Notes under the pieces: generated by a model
Told to the model about the DNA's origin: nothing
The model's input: the letters and a program-made list of their open reading frames with translations, nothing else
Databases searched by the model: none
Program-made: the position numbers and the translations under genes
Source: Candidatus Borrarchaeum yapensis
GTDB lineage: Archaea > Asgardarchaeota > Sifarchaeia > Borrarchaeales > Borrarchaeaceae
Assembly (NCBI GenBank): GCA_016840515.1
Contig: JAEOSF010000007.1
Coordinates: 23,938 to 87,937 of the forward strand
Length of the DNA stretch: 64,000 nt
Direction: 5' to 3'
Shown: positions 57,259 through 64,000 of the stretch, piece after piece
Layout: each line of letters starts with the position of its first letter
Numbering within the stretch: position 1 is the first letter of the stretch

Positions 57259-57573
57259 GTGCTTGAGATTGTAGTTCATGAAATAAAGGGAAAATGTCCA
57301 GTATATAAAGTTGGAGACAGAATCTTAATAGAGGATCCAAAAATCATCTTAGAGAAGACAGATGCGTTATGTACGCATGCATTATCAACATTGCTTCATT
57401 ATGTTGTGATATTAGAACATGATTGGTGTCCTTTAAAACTTGGATTGACAACATCAGAAGACCGGGATTCTGCTTATCTACAGTGTGTTGATCCAGGGAA
57501 ACCGTATACAGAAGGTGGTACTGTAATATTTAAATTTAGAAAAATTGTATCGAATGAGTTGAAGGACTGGTGA
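57259..57573 (+). CDS. TIGR04076-like small protein
   Basis: The 104-residue protein has the pattern EIKGKCPVYKVGDRI at the N-terminus and CTHALSTLLHYV in the middle, plus further Cys in LEHDWCPLKLG and LQCVDPG. I recall this set as the TIGR04076 family, widespread in anaerobic archaea and bacteria and of unknown function. The conserved Cys could bind metal. It starts with GTG (GGGGAG upstream) 1 nt after the phosphodiesterase and is likely co-translated. An IS200/IS605-like sequence begins at its stop codon. Confidence 0.7.
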   Translation: MLEIVVHEIKGKCPVYKVGDRILIEDPKIILEKTDALCTHALSTLLHYVVILEHDWCPLKLGLTTSEDRDSAYLQCVDPGKPYTEGGTVIFKFRKIVSNELKDW

Positions 57574-57608
57574 ACTACCACCCAACAAGTTGGAGGGTCT
57601 TCTTGCGG
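57571..57608 (+). repeat. IS200/IS605-like end sequence
   Basis: TGAACTACC, then a palindromic CCCAAC-AA-GTTGGAGGG segment and TCTTCTTGC, matches the general form of this family's conserved end (TGAACTACC-hairpin-CTTCTTGC). The loop is short and the arms contain one extra A. The element's first bases are the stop codon of the upstream gene. Confidence 0.45.
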
Positions 57609-57621
57609 AGAGTATTATAAT

Positions 57622-58563
57622 ATGGAAACTCAGAGAATACTTGTAACTGGAGGAGCAGGATTCATTGGAACAAATTTAGTAAATGAACTAAAGAAAAGAG
57701 GGCATGAAGTAATCGCTTTAGATCTTTATAATACAGAACGAGAGAACTATATAAGAACAGACGTTAAAAACTACCGACAGTTGGAAAGAGTATTTGAAAA
57801 ATGGAAATTTGACTATGTTTATCATTTAGCAGCAGAATACGGACGCTGGAACGGTGAGGCATATTATGAGAACTTATGGGAGACAAATGTTATTGGCACA
57901 AAACATCTAATCCGTTTACAAGAGAAATTAAAGTTTAGATTGGTTTTCTTTTCAAGTGCAGAAGTATATGGAGATTACAGTGGAGTTATGTTAGAAGATG
58001 TGATGGTCAATAATCCTATAAGCGATACGTATCAGATGAACGATTATGCGATCACAAAATGGGCGGGAGAGCTAATTTGTATGAATTCCGCTGAGATGTA
58101 TGGAACAGAGACGGTTAGAGTGAGACCAGTCAATTGTTATGGTCCCCATGAGCATTATAATCCCTACAAGGGTTTCATTCCTAAGTTCATATATCATGCT
58201 CTTTTTAATATGCCCTATACTGTTTACAAGAACCATAAAAGAATAATTGATTATGTTGATGACACAGCAAATACTTTTGCCAATATTATAGAGAATTTCA
58301 TTCCGGGCGAAGTTTACAATGTAGGTGGGCGACCTGAATGGGAAAAAGACATTAAAGAGTATTCAGATCTAGTTTTGGCGGCTGTCGGAAGAAATGACTC
58401 AATTGTTACTTATATAGAAGCAGAACCATTCACTACGGGAGTAAAAAAAATAGACTGCTCAAAAGCTGTCAGAGATTTAAAACATGATCCAAAAATCTCA
58501 CCAGAGGAGGGAATTAGAAGAACAGTAGAATGGATGAAGTGGTATTACAGGAAAAGTGATTGA
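57622..58563 (+). CDS. NAD-dependent epimerase/dehydratase (extended SDR)
   Basis: The 313-residue protein has LVTGGAGFIGTNLVNE, SSAEVYGDYSGV near 112 and MNDYAITKWAGELI (catalytic Tyr-x3-Lys, near 138-146), followed by RVRPVNCYGP and the substrate region. It is an extended SDR acting on a nucleotide sugar; whether epimerase, 4,6-dehydratase or decarboxylase cannot be told from sequence alone. It overlaps the next SDR gene by 8 bp, so the two probably act in sequence. Confidence 0.85.
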   Translation: METQRILVTGGAGFIGTNLVNELKKRGHEVIALDLYNTERENYIRTDVKNYRQLERVFEKWKFDYVYHLAAEYGRWNGEAYYENLWETNVIGTKHLIRLQEKLKFRLVFFSSAEVYGDYSGVMLEDVMVNNPISDTYQMNDYAITKWAGELICMNSAEMYGTETVRVRPVNCYGPHEHYNPYKGFIPKFIYHALFNMPYTVYKNHKRIIDYVDDTANTFANIIENFIPGEVYNVGGRPEWEKDIKEYSDLVLAAVGRNDSIVTYIEAEPFTTGVKKIDCSKAVRDLKHDPKISPEEGIRRTVEWMKWYYRKSD

Positions 58564-59563
58564 ATTGGAAGAAATTTATTCTAAATATGAAAACAAAGTT
58601 ATCTTGGTAACTGGTGGTGCAGGATGTATCGGAAGTAATTTATCTAAGAAAATAAGTGAATTAGGCGCGAAGAAAGTACTCATCCTAGACGACTTATCCT
58701 CTGCATATGAATGGAATGTTCCTAAGGCAAAGAATGTTTTATTTGTAAAAGGTAGCATTCTTGATGATGAGATTTTAAAGCACGTTTTTAAAGAAAGACC
58801 AGAGTATGTCTTCCATTTAGCGGCCCATTTTGCAAACCAGAATTCAGTGGATAATCCAGAAGTCGACCTGATGGTCAATGGATTGGGAACATTGAAAGTA
58901 TTACAGTACGCTCATCACATGAACGTGAAAAGATTTGTTTATTCCTCATCTGGATGTGGAGTTTACGGATTAGATTCAAAGATGCCCTTTGAGGAACATG
59001 ATATCTCAATCAGTCTGCATACACCCTATCAAGTAACTAAGTTGCTTGGTGAATTATACACAAACTATTTCCAAAATCTATACGGTTTACCTATCGTCAA
59101 TGCAAGGTTCTTCAATGTTTATGGGCCAGGAGAGGTTCCAGGAAAATATAGGAACGTTATTCCAAACTTTTTTTATTGGGCAAGAAGTGGACAAGCATTA
59201 CCAATCACAGGTGATGGAAATGAAACAAGGGATTGGACCTATGTGGATGATATAATAAATGGTTTACTTGTTATGGGAATAAAAGATGAAGCCATTGGAG
59301 AAGCCATTAATCTTGGCTCTGGTAAAGAGCATAAAGTTATAGAACTTGCGCATATAATTAACAGACTTACGGATAATGACGCAGGAATAGAATATTTAGA
59401 ACGAAGAAACTGGGATGTTAAGCATCGACTTCTATCATCCATTGAGAAGGCAAAGAAACTTTTAGATTACAAACCCATGATGAGCTTTGAAGACGGGCTA
59501 AAAAAAGTGCATAAATGGTTTATTGAAAAATGGGAGAATATTAAAAAGAATGCAGAGTTTTAA
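58556..59563 (+). CDS. NAD-dependent epimerase/dehydratase (extended SDR)
   Basis: The 335-residue protein has LVTGGAGCIGSNLSKKI (a Cys in place of the usual Phe), SSSGCGVYG near 128, TPYQVTKLLGELY (Tyr-x3-Lys near 160) and RDWTYVDDIINGLL. The QVTK form of the catalytic motif is common in archaeal UDP-glucose 4-epimerase-like enzymes. It starts with GTG inside the previous gene's end. It and its partner may convert one sugar in two steps. Confidence 0.85.
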   Translation: MIELEEIYSKYENKVILVTGGAGCIGSNLSKKISELGAKKVLILDDLSSAYEWNVPKAKNVLFVKGSILDDEILKHVFKERPEYVFHLAAHFANQNSVDNPEVDLMVNGLGTLKVLQYAHHMNVKRFVYSSSGCGVYGLDSKMPFEEHDISISLHTPYQVTKLLGELYTNYFQNLYGLPIVNARFFNVYGPGEVPGKYRNVIPNFFYWARSGQALPITGDGNETRDWTYVDDIINGLLVMGIKDEAIGEAINLGSGKEHKVIELAHIINRLTDNDAGIEYLERRNWDVKHRLLSSIEKAKKLLDYKPMMSFEDGLKKVHKWFIEKWENIKKNAEF

Positions 59564-59668
59564 TTTAACTGAAATGTTTCCCCATTAAAATATATACTCA
59601 CCAAACATAAGGAGACAACTAATTCGAACTCCTAGATTAACTGGATAAATTTTAAGTTGAGTTGGTCG

Positions 59669-60565
59669 ATGAAATCAATTAAAAATAATCTTAGCCATAC
59701 ATTCTTTGTAAAATTGAAAGGATTCAAATTAAGGGAATTTGCAATTGGCCTTAGGTTACGTTGGAGAATTAAAGCATGGACAGAGCATATTCTACCAGAT
59801 TTCATCATCATTGGAGAAAAAAAGGCTGGAACTACTTCTTTGTATCGATATTTGATCCAGCACCCGAACATAGTTGCACCATTAAGAAAAGAGATTGGCA
59901 GGTTTCTGTTTGCAAAGAATTATAATACTAAATTAGTGGAGCCGTGGTATCGAGCTCATTTTCCATCTCAAAAGATTCGAAATCACGAAAGTATTACTGG
60001 TGAGGCAAATCCCAACTATTTTTTTCACCCATTAGCTCCGAGACGAATTGCAGGTTTAGTACCAAACGTAAAATTAATTGTGTTGCTAAGAAATCCTATT
60101 GATAGGGCCTATTCGCATTATCATCATAATTTAAGACTGAGAACACAAGAGCCTTTATCTTTTGGAGATGCAATAGAGAACGAAGATGAGAGACTAAAAG
60201 GTGCAAAAGAGCAGATTTTAATAGAAAGAGGTGGATGGGGAAATAAAAATTGTTACAGGAGTTATTCGTATCTCTCAAGGGGAATTTATATTAATTCGCT
60301 CAACTCTTGGTTTAATTTTTTTCCAAGAGAGCAGTTTCTGATACTTTCTAGCGAGAATCTTTCAAAAACTCCAATTAAAACGGTAAAAAGGGTCATAAAT
60401 TTTCTGGAATTACCAATGTGGCAACCAAAAATAACGAAGAAATTCAATGTCGGTAAATATCCAAAGATGTCAACTCATACTAGGAAAAAATTGAAAAAGT
60501 TCTTCGAGCCCCATAATCAACAATTGTACGATATGCTAAGCGTAGATTTTGGATGGGAAAGTTAG
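59669..60565 (+). CDS. sulfotransferase (heparan sulfotransferase-like)
   Basis: The 298-residue protein shows FIIIGEKKAGTTSLYRYL (5'-phosphosulfate loop, 45-62), GEANPNYFFHP near 112, and LLRNPIDRAYSHYHH near 132 (3'-phosphate motif), then SRGIYINSLNSWFNFFP. This is the sulfotransferase domain type shared with heparan-sulfate N- and O-sulfotransferases, distinct from the one at 54352. The ATG at 59669 is favoured over a TTG four codons earlier. It should sulfate glycan sugars from PAPS. Confidence 0.85.
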   Translation: MKSIKNNLSHTFFVKLKGFKLREFAIGLRLRWRIKAWTEHILPDFIIIGEKKAGTTSLYRYLIQHPNIVAPLRKEIGRFLFAKNYNTKLVEPWYRAHFPSQKIRNHESITGEANPNYFFHPLAPRRIAGLVPNVKLIVLLRNPIDRAYSHYHHNLRLRTQEPLSFGDAIENEDERLKGAKEQILIERGGWGNKNCYRSYSYLSRGIYINSLNSWFNFFPREQFLILSSENLSKTPIKTVKRVINFLELPMWQPKITKKFNVGKYPKMSTHTRKKLKKFFEPHNQQLYDMLSVDFGWES

Positions 60566-60670
60566 TCTTATTGGGATTTTTAAGCCTCGTAAGGTGTCGA
60601 ACATGCGGTTATACAAGTACTAATGAATTGAATTGAAAAAGCAGCGTAATGGTATGACAACGGTGAGAAC

Positions 60671-61912
60671 TTGAGAATATTGCTTCTAGTGATGTATTTT
60701 CCTCCAGAGATAGGGAGTGCATCTCATTTATTTTACGAATTTGCTAAAGGGTTAATGGAGAGAGGACATACAGTAACCGTAGCGACAACCTTTCCCAGAA
60801 GATATAACATTGTAACGAATGATGTAAATCTACCTCCAAAATACCGGGGAGGATTTTTAATAAAAGAGAAGTTAGATGGTATCAATGTAATAAGACTGCG
60901 AAGCCCAGCACCCAAGTATTCTCCAACCTTACGTGGAATGGAACATTTCTTCGTTCCTCTTCTAACGCTCTTTGGTGGGTTATTGGCTAAAACCGACATA
61001 ATTATAGTGTATACACCACCGTTACCACTAGTATTTGCGGGCTGGCTTTTAAGCAAAATAAAACGAATTCCTTTAATTATCACTATACAGGATCTTTATC
61101 CACAGGCCATAATTGATTTAGGATTTTTAAAAAATCCCGTATTAATAAAAATATTCAGAATACTTGAAAAACTGATTTACGTTTTATCAGATCAAGTAAT
61201 AGTATATTCAGAAAGCAACAAACGATACGTTGCAACAAAAACGCACAAAAACAAAATAACGATAATTCCAAATTGGTATGACAGAGCGATTAAAGTATCC
61301 AATAAGTATAATGAACTTAGAAAGAAACTAGATATCGAGGAAAAATTCGTTGTAACTTACGCGGGAATAATGTCTTACTCACAGGATCTTGAAACTATCG
61401 TTAATGCTGCACTAGTTCTTAAGGACGAAAAGAATGTTGTTTTTCTTCTAGTGGGGGAAGGACCTCAGAAGAAAGCAATTGAAAAGAAAATTGACTCTTT
61501 GAAATTAAAAAATGTGATCATACTGCCATTTCAACCAAAAGAAACCTACTCGACTTTGTTAGCCGCATCAGATGTTTGTATAGTTACGTTAGATAAAAAT
61601 AAGGTAACTTATCCTGCAGTGCCAAGGAAATTAAACGATATAATGGCTGCAGGAAGAGCAGTTATTGCAAACGTTCCTTTGGATGGGGATGTACCTAAGA
61701 TAATACAAGAAGCTAAGTGTGGGTTCAGCGTGAAACCAAAGAATCCAAAGGATTTTGCAGAAACTATCTTGAAGTTATATCAAAATCCCGACTTAGTGAA
61801 AAAGTTTGGTATGAATGGAGCAAAATATGCGAAAAACAACTTTGCTATAGAGGTTTGTTGTTCGAAATATGAAAAACTGTTTAAGTTATTAGTTAAAAAA
61901 ACCTTGCCATAA
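60671..61912 (+). CDS. GT4-family glycosyltransferase (WbuB-like)
   Basis: The 413-residue enzyme has MRILLLVMYFPPEIGSASHLFYEFAKGLMERGH, DLYPQAIIDLGFLKNP near 137 (typical of the WbuB/FnlA-neighbour GT4 group), VTYAGIMSYSQDLETIV and a C-terminal domain where the usual EX7E is replaced by YPAVPRKLNDIMAAGRAVIA. WbuB-type enzymes often transfer L-FucNAc or a similar amino sugar. The start is TTG with GGTGA 4 nt upstream. Confidence 0.88.
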   Translation: MRILLLVMYFPPEIGSASHLFYEFAKGLMERGHTVTVATTFPRRYNIVTNDVNLPPKYRGGFLIKEKLDGINVIRLRSPAPKYSPTLRGMEHFFVPLLTLFGGLLAKTDIIIVYTPPLPLVFAGWLLSKIKRIPLIITIQDLYPQAIIDLGFLKNPVLIKIFRILEKLIYVLSDQVIVYSESNKRYVATKTHKNKITIIPNWYDRAIKVSNKYNELRKKLDIEEKFVVTYAGIMSYSQDLETIVNAALVLKDEKNVVFLLVGEGPQKKAIEKKIDSLKLKNVIILPFQPKETYSTLLAASDVCIVTLDKNKVTYPAVPRKLNDIMAAGRAVIANVPLDGDVPKIIQEAKCGFSVKPKNPKDFAETILKLYQNPDLVKKFGMNGAKYAKNNFAIEVCCSKYEKLFKLLVKKTLP

Positions 61913-62103
61913 TCCTACAGAACGCCATTAGAGGAAATCAGAATATTTTTGATCGTGGAACCATTTGAATGCACTTGAGATTAGGTTAAATTAGAAACAG
62001 TTTTATTCTGTATCAGAAAAACAAGATAAAATCATTTCTAAAATCAAGATTGTAGTAAGCGTTAATTTGATATCAGAAGAAATCATATCACGAGGATCCA
62101 TAA

Positions 62104-63459
62104 ATGGGCGATAAAACATTCAAACGCATATTTCTAATTACAATCGATTGTTTAAGGGGCGATTTCGTAGGTTGTATTAATAAACGCTCAAGTTTGACTC
62201 CAAATATTGATAGAATTGCTGCTGACTCATTAGTGTTTACGAAGGCCTTTGCAAATGGCCCAGGAACAAATCAATCTTTTCCTGCAATTCTTACTTCCAC
62301 ATATTTCCTTATGCATGGAGGAATGCGCCTCCGTCCACATTATATCACTTTAGCAGAAACTTTAAGAAAAAATGGATTCAAGACTACGGCATTTCATTCA
62401 AACGCATTTTTGTCTAGAAGTTTAGGATGGGATAATGGTTTTAATGAATTTTATGATTTTATGAACGGTCTAAAAAGTCCATCTGCATTTATTACACGAA
62501 AACAAAATTTGAAAAATATAGTAAATTGGCTATCTAAAGCTTTTAAATTAACTCGATTTACGTATATTCAACATCTACTAAAGAAATATTATTATAAGTT
62601 TGCAGATTTTCAAATTCCGTATTTAGATGCAAAAGAGCTTAATAATCACGTTATGAAATGGCTAAAAACAAATAAACCAGAAAAATTCTTTTTATGGATG
62701 CACTACATGGATCCTCATGTACCTTATATTCCTCCAGAGAAATATCTATCAGGTTTCTCAAGTCGTCAAGATGCATTCAAGTATAATTGCTCTATTAACT
62801 TCAAAAAAATTATCAAACGGGATTTAGAAATTCTAAGAAAACTCTATGTAGGCGAAGTAAAATATGTCGATGAGTACATAGGGAAATTTTGGCGATATTT
62901 AGAAGAAAAAAATCTTCTTGAAGACGCTTTAATAATATTGCTTGCAGACCACGGTCATGCATTTATGGAACATGATAGATTTGGCCATGCTTTTGACATT
63001 CTCTATAACGAAGTGCTTCATGTTCCTCTTATAATCTATGGCCTGAAAGAATCTAAGCAAATTGATTTTCCTGTTCAGCTTCTAGATGTATCACCGACTA
63101 TACTGGAATTACTCACTATTGAAAAGCCATCCAGTTTCACAGGCAAGAGTTTATTTCGTACACTAAAAGAAAAACAACAATCATCACCAATATTCTCAGA
63201 AAGTGCGAGGCCAGACTTAATTAATTTAAGATATGACCTGACTAAAAAGGCTGTCTCATGTATTAAAGCTCCATATAAACTTATAACTAACCAACTGAAG
63301 GAAACTGTTGAATTATACGACATTGAAAAAGATTTCAATGAAAAAAAGAATTTAATCGACAGCAATAAGGATTTATATGAGGAGATGTTAACATTAATCC
63401 AAAAACACATTTCTATTGTTGACTTCAAGAAAAAAATTGGAACTTTGAAGCGCATCTAG
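62104..63459 (+). CDS. sulfatase-family protein lacking the formylglycine motif
   Basis: The 451-residue protein has the superfamily metal motif FLITIDCLRGDFVG at the start, TPNIDRIAADSLVFTKAFA, and the C-terminal LADHGHAFMEHDRFGHAFDILYNEVLHVPLIIYG. In the nucleophile position it reads NQSFPAILTS instead of C/S-x-P-x-R, so the residue that becomes formylglycine is a Ser without the downstream Arg. It may be a phosphotransferase or phosphohydrolase of the same fold rather than a sulfatase. No signal peptide is seen. GAGGATC lies upstream of the ATG. Confidence 0.8.
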   Translation: MGDKTFKRIFLITIDCLRGDFVGCINKRSSLTPNIDRIAADSLVFTKAFANGPGTNQSFPAILTSTYFLMHGGMRLRPHYITLAETLRKNGFKTTAFHSNAFLSRSLGWDNGFNEFYDFMNGLKSPSAFITRKQNLKNIVNWLSKAFKLTRFTYIQHLLKKYYYKFADFQIPYLDAKELNNHVMKWLKTNKPEKFFLWMHYMDPHVPYIPPEKYLSGFSSRQDAFKYNCSINFKKIIKRDLEILRKLYVGEVKYVDEYIGKFWRYLEEKNLLEDALIILLADHGHAFMEHDRFGHAFDILYNEVLHVPLIIYGLKESKQIDFPVQLLDVSPTILELLTIEKPSSFTGKSLFRTLKEKQQSSPIFSESARPDLINLRYDLTKKAVSCIKAPYKLITNQLKETVELYDIEKDFNEKKNLIDSNKDLYEEMLTLIQKHISIVDFKKKIGTLKRI

Positions 63460-63483
63460 AAACATTTGATATTCATTTATCAA

Positions 63484-64000
63484 TTAGATGGTTGAACATT
63501 TCCTGTCATTTTTCGTTAATACTGTTTCATATAACGTTTCAATCTTTCTTATAACTGTGTTCCAACTGAACTCTTCTTCAACTAATTTCAGACCTTTTGC
63601 CCCAAACTTTTTTCTCAGTTTATCATCACTTAAAATCTCGAAAATAGCATTCTGTATCTGCTCTATATCGTATTTGACTACAAATCCAACTTTGCTAACA
63701 ATATCGGCAATGCCACACCGATCTGTGGTAATTACAGGGGTGCCACAGGCCCAGGCTTCAAGTACAGTACTTGGGAAAGTCTCATACATTGATGGTAGCA
63801 CATACACATCAGCATCAACATACGCTTCTAACTTATCTCTTTCATACAGTAGACCAGTAAACAAAACCTTATCGCCTATCTTGAGATCCTGTACAAGGTT
63901 CTTTAAGGTTGAAAGAAATCCATCATCAGGTCCGACAATTACAAGTCTAGCATTGTCAAACTCCTTTAACAAACCTGCAAAGGCTTTCACCAGCAGATCA
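63484..64000 (-). CDS. GT4-family glycosyltransferase, C-terminal part (cut by window edge)
   Basis: The minus-strand frame is open to the window end and encodes at least 171 residues of the C-terminal GT-B domain: LVIVGPDDGFLSTLK, DKVLFTGLLYERDKLEAYVDADVYVLPS, YETFPSTVLEAWACGTPVITTDRCGI (EX7E) and FSWNTVIRKIETLYE. The N-terminal half lies outside. The methionine-like start at 63990 is a GTG inside the domain, not a true start. Confidence 0.87.
   Translation of the reverse strand, partial: DLLVKAFAGLLKEFDNARLVIVGPDDGFLSTLKNLVQDLKIGDKVLFTGLLYERDKLEAYVDADVYVLPSMYETFPSTVLEAWACGTPVITTDRCGIADIVSKVGFVVKYDIEQIQNAIFEILSDDKLRKKFGAKGLKLVEEEFSWNTVIRKIETLYETVLTKNDRKCSTI

Noticed and set aside
12680..57608. 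CRISPR-like repeats from recurring hairpins
   Set aside because: The copies are kilobases apart and degenerate, with no regular spacers and no cas genes.

Overview
The window is an AT-rich stretch of an archaeal chromosome. Two group II chaperonin (thermosome) genes, an AK6/Fap7-type kinase, a ThiR-like HTH-ThiN regulator, a DUF2096-like protein, an ADP-forming acyl-CoA synthetase alpha subunit and many GGAGG/GGTGA ribosome binding sites with GTG or TTG starts all point to Archaea. The lineage cannot be fixed by eye. An uncultivated TACK/Bathyarchaeia-like or Asgard-like anaerobe with a [NiFe] hydrogenase is a guess, because only the hydrogenase maturation peptidase is visible. No rRNA, tRNA or CRISPR array was recognised. 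Left part (1-14255), housekeeping and cytoskeleton: the N-terminus of a GT2 glycosyltransferase cut by the window edge; an AK6-like kinase; a large sequon-rich secreted/anchored protein; a hydrogenase maturation endopeptidase; a DUF2096-like gene with a small partner; an acyl-CoA synthetase alpha subunit; then the most unusual locus, a three-gene translationally coupled operon (6976-12187, minus) encoding a 906-aa coiled-coil protein, a divergent 475-aa FtsZ/tubulin-superfamily GTPase and a 355-aa helical protein. After a gap holding a decayed TnpB tail and IS200/IS605-like hairpins come a ThiR-like regulator and a small zinc-ribbon protein. Middle part (14644-22519), protein folding: two tandem thermosome subunits, and a grpE-dnaK-dnaJ operon that ends with an ArsR-like winged-helix regulator. 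Perfect palindromes lie upstream of grpE (20 bp, containing a TATA-like core) and upstream of the thermosome genes, so the co-encoded regulator is a reasonable candidate for heat-shock control. Right part (23128-64000), a 41-kb surface-glycan island: a wlbA-wlbB-wlbC-like operon expected to make a 2,3-diacetamido-uronic acid nucleotide sugar; three GT2 and seven GT4 glycosyltransferases; eight polytopic GT-C-like membrane transferases; four methyltransferases; a polysaccharide deacetylase; three SDR epimerases/dehydratases; two sulfotransferases; two alkaline-phosphatase-superfamily enzymes; a DUF2304 protein and a small TIGR04076-like protein. Gene orientation switches often and gaps are small, as in a mosaic island built by successive insertions. 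No oligosaccharyltransferase (AglB, WWD motif) or lipid-glycan flippase is visible, so final transfer must be encoded elsewhere. The roughly 40 N-x-S/T sequons of the 963-aa surface protein at the left make it a plausible acceptor of the glycan.
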